A stretch of 64,000 nt of DNA from an uncultured Lachnospiraceae bacterium (GTDB lineage Bacteria; Bacillota; Clostridia; Lachnospirales; Lachnospiraceae). The notes beneath the pieces were generated by a model, which saw only the letters and a list, made by a program, of their open reading frames with translations, did no database searches and was not told the origin of the DNA. The DNA lies in contig CANQYY010000002.1 in NCBI GenBank assembly GCA_947628225.1, forward strand, positions 124,001 to 188,000. Direction: 5' to 3'. Shown one piece after another: positions 34,142-43,412 of the stretch; within the stretch, counting starts at the first letter, position 1; each line of letters starts with the position of its first letter. Made by a program: the position numbers and the translations under genes.

Positions 34142-35070
34142 AAAAGATAGCTACCCGTGAAAGCTATGGTAATGCTCTTGCAGAGCTGGGCGCTGAATTT
34201 GATAACCTTGTTGTACTGGATGCCGACCTTGCTGCTGCCACAAAGACCGGCGTGTTTAAAAAAGCGTTCCCCGACCGCCATATTGACTGCGGTATCGCCG
34301 AGTGCAATATGATGGGGATTGCGGCAGGGCTTGCTACTACCGGCAAGGTTCCGTTTGCCAGCTCCTTTGCTATGTTTGCTGCCGGACGCGCGTTTGAGCA
34401 GGTTCGCAATTCTATCGGTTATCCGAAATTAAATGTAAAAATCGGCGCTACCCATGCGGGTATTTCCGTTGGCGAGGACGGCGCTACCCACCAGTGTAAT
34501 GAGGACATTGCCCTGATGCGTACCATTCCGGGCATGACGGTTATTGTTCCGTCGGATGATGTCGAGGCGAAGGCGGCTGTCCGCGCTGCTTATGAGCACG
34601 AAGGGCCATGTTATCTCCGTTTTGGCAGACTGGCAGTTCCGGTTATCAATGACAAACCGGACTATAAATTTGAATTGGGAAAAGGCGTAGTACTCCGCGA
34701 GGGTAAGGATGTGACGATTGTCGCTTCCGGACTTCCGGTATCGAACTGTATCGAGGCAGCAGAAAAACTGGCGGCGGACGGTATTGACGCCAAGGTGATC
34801 AATATTCATACGATCAAGCCTTTGGATGAGGATTTGATCGTGGCATCGGCAAAGGAAACCGGCAAGGTGGTTACCGTAGAGGAGCATTCGATTATCGGCG
34901 GACTGGGCAGCGCGGTATGTGATGTGTTGTCCGAAAAATATCCGACAAAGGTATGCCGGATCGGTATTAATGATGTATTTGGCGAATCCGGTCCCGCCGT
35001 AGAATTAGTGAAGAAATATGGTCTGGATGCCGACAGCATTTACGAAAAAGTAAAAGCTTTCTGTAAATAA
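34129..35070 (+). CDS. Transketolase, C-terminal subunit
   Basis: A 313-residue protein equal to the pyrimidine-binding and C-terminal domains of transketolase. It has the block GIAECNMMGIAAGLATTGKVPF (shown here in part; about 62) with the catalytic Glu, then HAGISVGEDGATHQ (about 104) and a C-terminal domain with HTIKPLDEDL. It is translated with the N-terminal half through a 13-base overlap. A GTGAGTC-like ribosome region (AAAGCAGGTGAG) lies inside the upstream gene. Confidence 0.93.
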   Translation: MSEVKKIATRESYGNALAELGAEFDNLVVLDADLAAATKTGVFKKAFPDRHIDCGIAECNMMGIAAGLATTGKVPFASSFAMFAAGRAFEQVRNSIGYPKLNVKIGATHAGISVGEDGATHQCNEDIALMRTIPGMTVIVPSDDVEAKAAVRAAYEHEGPCYLRFGRLAVPVINDKPDYKFELGKGVVLREGKDVTIVASGLPVSNCIEAAEKLAADGIDAKVINIHTIKPLDEDLIVASAKETGKVVTVEEHSIIGGLGSAVCDVLSEKYPTKVCRIGINDVFGESGPAVELVKKYGLDADSIYEKVKAFCK

Positions 35071-35101
35071 ACAGGAAAAGCCTACAAAGAGAAAACAGAT
35101 G

Positions 35102-35124
35102 CGCCCCCGTAGGAATGCGGGGGC
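35102..35124 (+). terminator. Short GC-rich hairpin between transketolase and aroA
   Basis: GCCCCCG and CGGGGGC flank a short loop 32 bases after the transketolase stop, and GAAGTTTT follows. The stem is strong but the T-tract is weak, so it may only partly terminate or may separate the two units. Confidence 0.5.
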
Positions 35125-35149
35125 GAAGTTTTGCAACAGGAGGGTTTGT

Positions 35150-36448
35150 ATGAAACAGTTTGCCATGAAGCCGTTCAGGCAGCCGCCGGATCTCCGGGTT
35201 CGCGTACCCGGCTCAAAAAGCATGACGAATCGCGCTTTGCTGCTGGCGGCGCTGGCGGAGGGGAAAAGCGTATTGAAGGGGGTCCTGTTCAGTGAGGATT
35301 CCCGGGTTTTTATGGAGGCTCTGCAGGCGCTTGGATATGAGCTTGAAAAGGACGAAAAAAAAGCGGAGATTACGGTAACCGGGCGCGGAAAGAAAATACC
35401 GGGAGAAAATGTGTCGGTCTATGTAGGGAGCGCAGGGACCGCAGCCAGATTTTTGACGGCAATGCTTGCCCTGTCGGGAGGGCGTTATGAAATGGATGCT
35501 TCCGAGCAGATGAAAAACCGGCCGATGCGTCCTCTTTTAGAAGCATTAGAGCAGATGGGCGCGGTGTTTGAATATCAGGAGAAGCCCTATGCTTTTCCTT
35601 TTCGTATATGCGGAAAAAAAGAAACCGTATGTGAAACCGTTTTCTTAAATATAGATGAAAGCAGCCAGTTTTTAAGCGCAATTTTACTGGCGGGGATACT
35701 TTGTGAGAAAGAAGTGCGCATTGTACTGACCGGAAAAAGAGATGCCAGGGCGTATGTCCGCATCTCGATGAAAATGCTGGAGGAATTTGGAGGCGGGATA
35801 CAGCAGGTGGGGGAAAATGAGTATAAGCTGTTGCCGGGGCGTCATTATCAGGCAGGGGAATACCGGATAGAGCCGGATGTATCGGCGGCGTGTTACTTTT
35901 ATGCCATGGCGGCAATCAACAGCGGGACGGCGCTGGTGGAGCATGTGCATATGGACTCTGTCCAGGGCGACATCCAATTTCTTCGGGTATTGGAAAAGAT
36001 GGGCTGTAGTCTGGAAGAAAAAAGCGAGGGCGTTTATCTGAAAGGTCCTGAGGAGGGAAGGCTTCATGGAATCCGGGTAAATATGAGCGATTTTTCGGAT
36101 CAGACCATGACCCTGGCGGCGGCAGCCGTTTTTGCCGACAGCCCGACGGAAATAACCGGGGTAGGACACATCCGGCGGCAGGAATCCGATCGGATACAGG
36201 GAATCGCGCAGGAATTAAAAGGGTTGGGAATTGTTTGTGAAACCGAGGGGGATAGGATTTTAATTACTCCCGGCACATGCAGACCGGGGATAATTAAGAC
36301 CTATAATGACCATCGCATGGCAATGGCTTTTTCGATCATTGGCACGAAAGTACCGGGAATCATCATTGATAATCCGTTATGCTGCCGTAAAACTTTTGAA
36401 AATTATTTTAGCATATTGACAAATCTGGATTTAAGTTTAGAATGTTAA
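35150..36448 (+). CDS. aroA: 3-phosphoshikimate 1-carboxyvinyltransferase (EPSP synthase)
   Basis: A 432-residue enzyme of the shikimate pathway, joining phosphoenolpyruvate to shikimate 3-phosphate. Visible are the start block VPGSKSMTNRALLLAALAEG (residues about 22-41), GSAGTAARFLTAML (about 104), DASEQMKNRPMRPLLEAL (about 126), the C-terminal RRQESDRI (about 347) and NDHRMAMAFSI (about 392). It lacks signs of glyphosate-insensitive class substitutions that I could judge with confidence. The ATG at 35150 is preceded by an ACAGGAGGG site; the longer frame from 35099 crosses the hairpin. Other shikimate genes are far away (aroD-aroK fusion at 43412). Confidence 0.95.
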   Translation: MKQFAMKPFRQPPDLRVRVPGSKSMTNRALLLAALAEGKSVLKGVLFSEDSRVFMEALQALGYELEKDEKKAEITVTGRGKKIPGENVSVYVGSAGTAARFLTAMLALSGGRYEMDASEQMKNRPMRPLLEALEQMGAVFEYQEKPYAFPFRICGKKETVCETVFLNIDESSQFLSAILLAGILCEKEVRIVLTGKRDARAYVRISMKMLEEFGGGIQQVGENEYKLLPGRHYQAGEYRIEPDVSAACYFYAMAAINSGTALVEHVHMDSVQGDIQFLRVLEKMGCSLEEKSEGVYLKGPEEGRLHGIRVNMSDFSDQTMTLAAAAVFADSPTEITGVGHIRRQESDRIQGIAQELKGLGIVCETEGDRILITPGTCRPGIIKTYNDHRMAMAFSIIGTKVPGIIIDNPLCCRKTFENYFSILTNLDLSLEC

Positions 36449-36482
36449 GTAGTAGCACAGGGAAGAGAAAATGGAGGTAACA

Positions 36483-38252
36483 ATGAAAAATGTAATCGAG
36501 ATTTTAAAAGAAAAGATGGAAGACGGTTTTGAAAAGGCGGGGTATGATAAGAAATATGGTTTGGTTTCTTTGTCCAACCGTCCGGATTTATGCCAGTACC
36601 AGTGTAATGGCGCCATGGCCGCCGCCAGAGAATATAAAAAGGCTCCGATCCGGATTGCCGGCGACGTCGTAGCTGTTTTGCAGGGGGAGTCCCTTTTTGA
36701 AAAGATTGAAACGGTAAATCCCGGATTTATCAATATTACGGTCAGCGGCGACCTGCTGGCTGCGCAGGCGGAGAAGATGGCCGGCGAAGGCAGGCTCGGC
36801 GTGGAGAAAAAAGAGAAGCCGGAGACCGTTGTGATTGATTACGGCGGCGCCAATGTGGCAAAGCCGCTCCATGTGGGGCATCTTCGCCCCGCGATTATCG
36901 GCGAGAGCATCAAGCGCATCTGCCGGTTTATGGGAGATGAAGTTATCGGCGACGCCCATCTGGGCGACTGGGGGCTCCAGATGGGGCTGATTATCCACGA
37001 GTGTAGGCAGCGACAGCCGGATCTTCCATATTATAAGGAGGACTTTGAAGGCGAATATCCGGAGGAGCCGCCCTTTACCATGAGCGATCTGGACGAAATC
37101 TATCCCTATGCCAGCGCCAAGTCAAAGGAAGATGAGGAATATCTCCGGGCGGCGCAGGAGATCACGTTCAAGATGCAGGCAGGGCATCGGGGATACCGCG
37201 CTCTGTGGGAACAGATTTTGAAGGTATCTCTGCCGGATCTGAAAAGGAATTATGACAATCTGAATGTGAGTTTTGATCTGTGGAAGAAGGAGAGCGATGC
37301 AGAGCCCTACATTCAGCCGATGGTCGAGAAGATGAAAGCGGATGGCGTCGCCCGGCTGAGCGATGGAGCGCTGGTTGTGGATATTACCGAGGAGGGGGAT
37401 AAAAAAGAACTGCCTCCCTGCCTTGTTTTGAAGTCCAACGGGGCGTCGCTGTATACGACGACGGATCTTGCAACACTGGTAGAGCGCGAAAAAATGTTTT
37501 CGCCCGACCGCATCATTTATGTCACGGACAAGCGCCAGCAGCTGCATTTCACACAGGTATTCCGGACAGCGAAGAAGGCGGGTATTGTCCGGCCGGAAAC
37601 GGAGCTGGTCTTTATAGGGAACGGGACGATGAATGGTAAGGACGGCCACCCGTTCAAGACGAGGGAGGGCGGTGTGCTGCGCCTGCGGGCGCTGTGCGAG
37701 CAGGTCAACGACGCCGTCTACAGGAGAATCCGTGAGAACCGGGATTATTCCGAGGAAGAGGCGAAGGAGATTTCCGAGAAGGTTGGTCTGGCGGCTTTGA
37801 AATATGGGGATTTGTCCAATCAGGCTTCCAAGGACTACATTTTTGATATTGAGAGGTTCGCCTCCTTTGAGGGAAATACCGGGCCCTACATCTTATATAC
37901 GATAGTAAGAATTAAATCTTTATTTAATAAATATAACGCCAGTGGTAAAAAAACAGGCGAAAATGCAAGGCTTTTGCCGCCGATAAGCGAAAGCGAAACA
38001 GAGGTTTATCTGACCCTGAGTAAATTTTCCGAGGCCGTGGAAAGCGCCTATGAGGAGCTGGCTCCTCACAAAATCTGCCAGTATGTATATGAGTTATCGG
38101 AGGCATTTAATCATTTTTACCATGAAACGAAAATCCTTGCCCAGGAGGATGAGGAAAGAAAGGCATCTTATTTAAAACTAATCGGCCTGGCGCAGAGGGT
38201 ACTGGAGCAGTGTGTGGAACTGTTAGGCTTTGAGGCGCCGGATAAAATGTAG
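36483..38252 (+). CDS. argS: Arginyl-tRNA synthetase
   Basis: A 589-residue class I aminoacyl-tRNA synthetase. It has the N-terminal additional domain, the HIGH-type motif HVGH in AKPLHVGHLRPAIIGE (about 128) and the DALR/anticodon-binding C-terminal domain. The KMSKS loop is not canonical (GKDGHPFKTREGG), as is usual for ArgRS, which needs tRNA for activation. The ATG at 36483 directly follows GGAGGTAAC and is preferred over the in-frame ATG at 36471. No T-box or other leader is visible in the 34-base gap. Confidence 0.95.
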   Translation: MKNVIEILKEKMEDGFEKAGYDKKYGLVSLSNRPDLCQYQCNGAMAAAREYKKAPIRIAGDVVAVLQGESLFEKIETVNPGFINITVSGDLLAAQAEKMAGEGRLGVEKKEKPETVVIDYGGANVAKPLHVGHLRPAIIGESIKRICRFMGDEVIGDAHLGDWGLQMGLIIHECRQRQPDLPYYKEDFEGEYPEEPPFTMSDLDEIYPYASAKSKEDEEYLRAAQEITFKMQAGHRGYRALWEQILKVSLPDLKRNYDNLNVSFDLWKKESDAEPYIQPMVEKMKADGVARLSDGALVVDITEEGDKKELPPCLVLKSNGASLYTTTDLATLVEREKMFSPDRIIYVTDKRQQLHFTQVFRTAKKAGIVRPETELVFIGNGTMNGKDGHPFKTREGGVLRLRALCEQVNDAVYRRIRENRDYSEEEAKEISEKVGLAALKYGDLSNQASKDYIFDIERFASFEGNTGPYILYTIVRIKSLFNKYNASGKKTGENARLLPPISESETEVYLTLSKFSEAVESAYEELAPHKICQYVYELSEAFNHFYHETKILAQEDEERKASYLKLIGLAQRVLEQCVELLGFEAPDKM

Positions 38253-38302
38253 GCGGCGCAAGGGGAAAACGGCTCCATTTTGATTGGAAAGGTGGTTTTT
38301 TT

Positions 38303-39616
38303 GTGTTTATCGGTCGTGAGAAGGAACTTCAGATGCTTTCCCGGTTTTATGCGTCATCGAAAAATGAGATGATTATTTTGTACGGGAGGGAGGGAATTGG
38401 CAAAACCAGTCTGGTTAAACGGTTTATGGAAAATAAGACAACGGTTTATTATCAGGCAAGGGAGTTGTCAGAAGAAGAGCAGAACCGCTATTTTTCGGAA
38501 AAAAAGGAAGAATTGCAAAAAAAGGCAGAAGAGGAAAAGGTATGCTTCGTTCTGGATGAATTTGATTTAATGCAAAAGGGCTATAAGTCATTTTTTGCGG
38601 ATTTTTCAGATTTTATACAGACCCTGCCGGAGGGCAGGGTACTGACCCTGTTGCTCAGCTCCTCGGTTCAGTGGGTAGAAAATTCCATGGTTTCTGATAT
38701 GGGAGCCCTCGCTGCCCGGATAACCTCCTTTATCAAATTGAAGGAATTTACTTTTTTGGAAATGGTAGAACGGTTCCCGGACAGTACGACAAAAGAATGT
38801 GTGGTAATTTACGGAATTTTGGGCGGGATACCGGCATATTTGAATTTATGGAATCCAAAGGAAACAGTGCGGAAAAATATCCTGCGCATTATTTTGGATG
38901 ATAAGGGGCCGCTGCACAGGGAGGCGCAGCGTTTTCTGAAAACCGCCCTTCGGGAGCTGCCGTATTACAGCACGATATTGTCCGTCCTTGCCGAAGATGA
39001 ACCGAAGCTCAATTATCTTTATAACCGGACGCATTTCAGCCGGGCAAAAATTTCGGTTTATATTAAAAATTTGATCCAGTTAGACGTGGCGGCGAAGATT
39101 TTTTCCTATGAGCCGGAAAAAAAGGCAAATGTTCAGAAGGGCCTGTACCGCATTACAGATGCTTTTCTCCAGTTCTGGTATAAATTAGTTTATCCGAATC
39201 TTTCGGATCTGAGCCTGATGGAGCCGGAAGATTTTTATGACGCCTATATCCGAAACAGGCTGGATGAGGTAGTAAAAAGAGCTTATATTAAAGTATGCCG
39301 CGAATTTATGGAGCTTATGAACCGCTATGACAGGCTGCCTGTCAAGTTTGATAATTTCGGAAGCCTGTACGGCAAAAAGGGGTTCATCCCCTTAGTGGGC
39401 GAGAGCGGGCAGGGCGGCCTGCTGGTAGGAGAATGCAAATGGAGCAATAAACCGATGGGAATGCCGGATTTTGAAGAGCTGCTGCAAAATATTGAGCAGA
39501 TAGGGAAGGAGGCAGATTATTATTATCTGTTTTCCAGAGAAGGCTTCACGACGGATTTTGCGGCGATGGCAAACAATATGGATAATATTCAGTGTATTGA
39601 CTTAGAACAGATGTAA
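38303..39616 (+). CDS. Archaeal-type AAA-like ATPase with C-terminal DUF234 nuclease-like domain
   Basis: A 437-residue protein starting at GTG (38303) seven bases after AAAGGTGG. The N-terminal P-loop is YGREGIGKTSL (about 27), with a Walker B-like CFVLDEFD (about 89) and a sensor-type SSSVQW region, the pattern of the archaeal ATPase family. A winged-helix segment is about 210-280. The C-terminal DUF234 region has LVGECKWSNK (about 375), resembling a PD-(D/E)xK nuclease core. The role of these proteins is not known. It is 10 bases upstream of another P-loop ATPase of the DUF815 family; the two may work as a pair. Confidence 0.8.
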   Translation: MFIGREKELQMLSRFYASSKNEMIILYGREGIGKTSLVKRFMENKTTVYYQARELSEEEQNRYFSEKKEELQKKAEEEKVCFVLDEFDLMQKGYKSFFADFSDFIQTLPEGRVLTLLLSSSVQWVENSMVSDMGALAARITSFIKLKEFTFLEMVERFPDSTTKECVVIYGILGGIPAYLNLWNPKETVRKNILRIILDDKGPLHREAQRFLKTALRELPYYSTILSVLAEDEPKLNYLYNRTHFSRAKISVYIKNLIQLDVAAKIFSYEPEKKANVQKGLYRITDAFLQFWYKLVYPNLSDLSLMEPEDFYDAYIRNRLDEVVKRAYIKVCREFMELMNRYDRLPVKFDNFGSLYGKKGFIPLVGESGQGGLLVGECKWSNKPMGMPDFEELLQNIEQIGKEADYYYLFSREGFTTDFAAMANNMDNIQCIDLEQM

Positions 39617-39626
39617 GGGGGAAAAT

Positions 39627-40937
39627 ATGTATCGAGAAACATCCCGGCTGATTATGTATGGCAATTTGGGAAAAGACAGTATTTTAATGAAATTAAGCGC
39701 CATTTTTGAAAGGGAAAACAGAGATAGCAATGCCACCAAAGAGGAACTGGTCCGAGCCATTTACGATGAAATCTACCGGCTGTTAGATTTATCTACCACC
39801 TATGGCTTTGACGAAAATCTGTGGCAGTGCTATATTGCCTATCTCTTGGCGACTAATGAAAATCCCTTCAGTATAATTTGTGAAACTGTGGGAGCCTCCG
39901 GAGAGGGGTCTGCCAATACGATTGTCAAGCAGGATATGGAATGCTTCTACCGTCTGTTCCATTATGATTTTTCGGAAATGGAAAAGAAGCTGGGAGTACA
40001 GTGCTTTGATATTCTGACCCACTATCATTCCATGGCAAAGGCAGAAAACACGTACAATAAAAGCGTCAGCGAAAAAGTCCGCGCCCTGGCAAAGCAACTG
40101 AGGAAGGCGAAAAATGCAGAAGATATGTTTGCGATCGTAACCTCCTTTTATAAGCAGTATGGCGTCGGCAAATTCGGCCTGAATAAAGCCTTTCGCATAG
40201 TGCACCGGGGCGAGGAAATGATAATCTCCCCCATTACCCATACCAGCGATGTCGTTTTGGATGACCTGATTGGCTATGAACTGCAGAAAAAACAGTTAAT
40301 TGAGAATACGGAGGCATTTGTAGAGGGACGCAGGGCAAATAACTGCCTGCTGTTTGGGGATAGCGGAACCGGAAAATCTACCTGCATCAAGGCTGTCCTC
40401 AATCGGTATTATGACAGGGGACTGCGGCTTATCGAGGTATATAAGCACCAGTTTCAGGACTTGTCCGCCATTATTGAGCAGATTAAGAACCGGAATTACA
40501 AATTTATTATTTATATGGACGATTTGTCCTTTGAAGAATTTGAAATCGAGTATAAATATCTGAAGGCGGTCATTGAGGGGGGAATGGAGGTTAAGCCGGA
40601 TAATGTATTGATTTATGCTACGTCCAACAGAAGGCATTTAATCCGGGAAACCTGGGGGGACCGCTCCGATATGACGCAGGATGAGCTGCATCATTCCGAT
40701 ACCATGCAGGAAAAACTTTCCCTGGTGGCAAGATTTGGCGTTACGATAAACTTCAGCCGCCCGATGAAAAAGGAATTTGAGGAAATTGTTCTCTCCTTAG
40801 CCGAAAGGGAGCCCGATCTTACCTTGACAGAGGAGGAGCTTTTGCGGCAGGCAAACGCCTGGAGCATCCGAAATGGCGGATATTCCGGACGTGTCGCGGA
40901 GCAGTTTATCATTCATTTAAAATCCATAACCCGATGA
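39627..40937 (+). CDS. DUF815-family P-loop ATPase
   Basis: A 436-residue AAA-like ATPase. Its N-terminal 200 residues are alpha-helical and specific to the family. The Walker A is LLFGDSGTGKST (about 240), Walker B IYMDDLSFEEFE (about 295) and a sensor-type YATSNRRHLIRE (about 330), typical of DUF815. The C-terminus has a helical lid. The family is widespread, with unknown function. Placed between the DUF234 ATPase and yqeG, it is most probably part of the same operon as these. Confidence 0.85.
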   Translation: MYRETSRLIMYGNLGKDSILMKLSAIFERENRDSNATKEELVRAIYDEIYRLLDLSTTYGFDENLWQCYIAYLLATNENPFSIICETVGASGEGSANTIVKQDMECFYRLFHYDFSEMEKKLGVQCFDILTHYHSMAKAENTYNKSVSEKVRALAKQLRKAKNAEDMFAIVTSFYKQYGVGKFGLNKAFRIVHRGEEMIISPITHTSDVVLDDLIGYELQKKQLIENTEAFVEGRRANNCLLFGDSGTGKSTCIKAVLNRYYDRGLRLIEVYKHQFQDLSAIIEQIKNRNYKFIIYMDDLSFEEFEIEYKYLKAVIEGGMEVKPDNVLIYATSNRRHLIRETWGDRSDMTQDELHHSDTMQEKLSLVARFGVTINFSRPMKKEFEEIVLSLAEREPDLTLTEEELLRQANAWSIRNGGYSGRVAEQFIIHLKSITR

Positions 40938-40957
40938 GGCAGAAAGGAAAATAACCT

Positions 40958-41518
40958 ATGTTTGAGCAGTTTTTCCCAGATAATACGGTTACCTCTACTT
41001 ATGCCATTGACTATGAAAAATTGTACAGGGAGGGATACCGGGGCGTATTATTTGATATTGACAATACTTTAGTGGAGCATGGCAGGGAGGCAAGCCAGCG
41101 CGCGAAAGAATTGTTTGCCCGGTTAAAGGAGATTGGATTTGAGTGCTGTCTGATTTCCAACAATAAGAAAAAAAGAGTGTACAGCTTCAATGAGCCGATA
41201 GGGGCGCATATGGTATTTAATGCACATAAGCCGGCAAAAAAGGGATATTACTATGCGATGGAGCTTATGAACACCAGACCGGAAAATACGGTCTTTGTAG
41301 GCGACCAGCTATTTACCGATATATTTGGAGCCAAAAGAATCGGACTCAAAAATTTTCTTGTAAAGCCCATTAATGAAAAAGAGGAAATCCAAATTGTGCT
41401 GAAGCGGAAGCTGGAGCGGATCGTCCTCAAGGAATATCGCATAAAAAAACGGGAGGAAAAGAGGAAAAGAAAATGGGAAAAGAAAAAGGAAAAGAAATAC
41501 TTCAATCCGTACCGGTAG
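40958..41518 (+). CDS. yqeG: YqeG-family HAD IIIA-type phosphatase
   Basis: A 186-residue member of the HAD superfamily with the motif I DxD in LFDIDNTLVEHG (about 34), motif II ISNNKKKR and motif III-IV FVGDQLFTDIFGAKR (about 108). Homologues are conserved through Firmicutes, often beside shikimate or EF-P genes, as here. The C-terminal tail is Lys/Arg-rich and overlaps the following aminopeptidase gene by 46 bases. Substrate is not established. Confidence 0.9.
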   Translation: MFEQFFPDNTVTSTYAIDYEKLYREGYRGVLFDIDNTLVEHGREASQRAKELFARLKEIGFECCLISNNKKKRVYSFNEPIGAHMVFNAHKPAKKGYYYAMELMNTRPENTVFVGDQLFTDIFGAKRIGLKNFLVKPINEKEEIQIVLKRKLERIVLKEYRIKKREEKRKRKWEKKKEKKYFNPYR

Positions 41519-42555
41519 ACGCCCTGCTTTTGACAGGGAGCTCTAATATGAGGTTTGTATCGGGGTTTACCGGCGAGGGATATGTTTATATTTCGGATAC
41601 CGCCGCCATGGTCGTGACAGATTCCCGGTATGTGATAGCGGCAAAGTCCGAGTGCCCGCAGTTTTCTGTCGTGGAGTGGGACAAAATCGGTTACTATGCC
41701 CCGCTCTTGGAAATCCTCCGCAGCGATTCGGTTAAAACCCTCGGTATTGAGGATCAGGAAATGACGGTGTCGGAGTATGAGGGACTGCTAAAAAAGCTTG
41801 GCGGCGGAGGCTTATCGGGGATAACGCTGAAAGGTCTGGGAGATGGCGTCACAGAGCGCCGCGCGCAAAAAACGCCGGAGGAGATCGAGGCGATCCGCCA
41901 GGCAGAAAAAATCGGCGATACGGCTTTTTTAAGATTGCTGCCTCAATTAAAAACGGGGATGACGGAAAAACAGGTAGCGGCGTTGATTGAATTTTTTATG
42001 AAAGAAGAAGGAGCGGAGGGACTCAGCTTTGATACCATTGCCGCCTCCGGCATCCACTCGGCAATGCCCCATGCCGTGCCAACCGGCAAGGTGTTGGAGA
42101 AAGGGGATTTTCTGACAATGGATTTCGGATGCCGGTATCGGGGATATTGTTCCGATATGACCCGCACCGTCGTGATGGGGAGCGCTTCCGACAGGCAGAG
42201 GGAAATTTACGAAACGGTGCAAAAGGCGCAGGAAACGGCTCTTTCCGGCATCCGCCCCGGTATGACAGGGAGAGAAGTGGACGCCCTGGCAAGGGATGTG
42301 ATTGAAAAAGCCGGTTATGGAGAAAATTTCGGACATTCCCTGGGACATTCTTTAGGGCTTGATATCCATGAAAAACCGGGATTTTCCACAAAAGAAAGAA
42401 GCAGGATCAAGCCGGGCATGGTCATTAGCGTAGAGCCGGGGATCTATATCGAAGGTTTTGGGGGCGTCCGGATTGAGGACGTGGTGGTCATCACAAAAGA
42501 AGGCTGTGAAAACATCACGCATTCGCCCAGGCGCCTGATAGAAATAGACCGTTAG
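41473..42555 (+). CDS. Xaa-Pro aminopeptidase family metallopeptidase
   Basis: A 360-residue M24 peptidase. A creatinase-type N-terminal domain (1-120) precedes the pita-bread domain with metal ligands in TMDFGCRYRGYCSDMTRT (about 218), GHSLGHSLGLDIHE (about 294), SVEPGIYIEG (about 325) and GVRIED. It releases N-terminal residues ahead of proline. The ATG overlaps yqeG by 46 bases and is preceded by GAGGAAAAGAGG. It is located upstream of hemerythrin and efp, as often seen in Clostridia. Confidence 0.9.
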   Translation: MGKEKGKEILQSVPVDALLLTGSSNMRFVSGFTGEGYVYISDTAAMVVTDSRYVIAAKSECPQFSVVEWDKIGYYAPLLEILRSDSVKTLGIEDQEMTVSEYEGLLKKLGGGGLSGITLKGLGDGVTERRAQKTPEEIEAIRQAEKIGDTAFLRLLPQLKTGMTEKQVAALIEFFMKEEGAEGLSFDTIAASGIHSAMPHAVPTGKVLEKGDFLTMDFGCRYRGYCSDMTRTVVMGSASDRQREIYETVQKAQETALSGIRPGMTGREVDALARDVIEKAGYGENFGHSLGHSLGLDIHEKPGFSTKERSRIKPGMVISVEPGIYIEGFGGVRIEDVVVITKEGCENITHSPRRLIEIDR

Positions 42556-42587
42556 GAAACGAAAGGAAAAGGAAGGGGGAAACGAAT

Positions 42588-43412
42588 ATGTTTCAGTTTA
42601 CGGACGACTGCATCTTAGGAGTAGAAAATATTGACGAGGAGCACCGTCACTTATTTGAGCTGATCAATAGAGGGATGGACATGATACATAATGAATACAA
42701 GGGCGACCAGTATTCTGACATCAAGGATCTGCTGGAAGACTTAGAGGAATATGCCGATCTGCATTTTGCCCATGAAGAGGCATATATGCAGGAAATCTGC
42801 GACCCGGAGCTGATTTTACAGCGCGCCCAGCATATGTTTTTCCGGGAGAAGATCCTGGAATGCATGGTACAGAATATCGATGATAATGAGAGGCAGCGTC
42901 AGGTATTGGAGGATCTGATGAATTTTCTGGCGCGGTGGCTGTATCATCATATTATCGGCAGCGATATCCTGATCGGAAAGCTGCCGCCTTTAGAGGAATG
43001 GATGGTAAGGGAAAATCCCTGCGAATTTGCAGAAGAATATAAGACGGGGATTGAAATACTGGACAGAGAGCATAAAATCCTTTTTGAAATTGTGGAGAGG
43101 GCGCATCATCTGGTGCGGTCAGGAGCCGGGGAGCCGCAGGGCGGGGAGATTATGAAAATCATAGAAGAACTTAAGAAATATACGCAGTATCACTTTGCCG
43201 ATGAAGAAGAATACATGGAAAGCATCGGCTATGAGGGATTAGAGAGCCAGAAACGGGCTCACGAGGCATTTATCGCCAAGCTGGACGAGGTAAGCAGGGA
43301 ACAGATTGACGTCAACTCCCGCGATTATCAGGAAAGCCTGATTGAATTTTTACTGGGATGGCTGATCAATCATATCCTGCAGTCGGATAAAAAGATTCCG
43401 GGAGGACTTTGA
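42588..43412 (+). CDS. Tandem bacteriohemerythrin
   Basis: A 274-residue protein made of two hemerythrin domains. Each has the diiron ligand pattern: in domain 1 H20 in DEEHRHLFEL, HFAHEEAYM, QHMFF and HHIIGSD; in domain 2 DREHKILFE, HFADEEEYM, KRAHEAF and NHILQSDK. Hemerythrins bind oxygen at a non-haem diiron centre, useful in a strict anaerobe for scavenging or sensing. There is no signal peptide, so it is cytoplasmic. The two domains differ enough to suggest an old duplication. Its stop overlaps the aroDK start by one base (TGATG). Confidence 0.9.
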   Translation: MFQFTDDCILGVENIDEEHRHLFELINRGMDMIHNEYKGDQYSDIKDLLEDLEEYADLHFAHEEAYMQEICDPELILQRAQHMFFREKILECMVQNIDDNERQRQVLEDLMNFLARWLYHHIIGSDILIGKLPPLEEWMVRENPCEFAEEYKTGIEILDREHKILFEIVERAHHLVRSGAGEPQGGEIMKIIEELKKYTQYHFADEEEYMESIGYEGLESQKRAHEAFIAKLDEVSREQIDVNSRDYQESLIEFLLGWLINHILQSDKKIPGGL

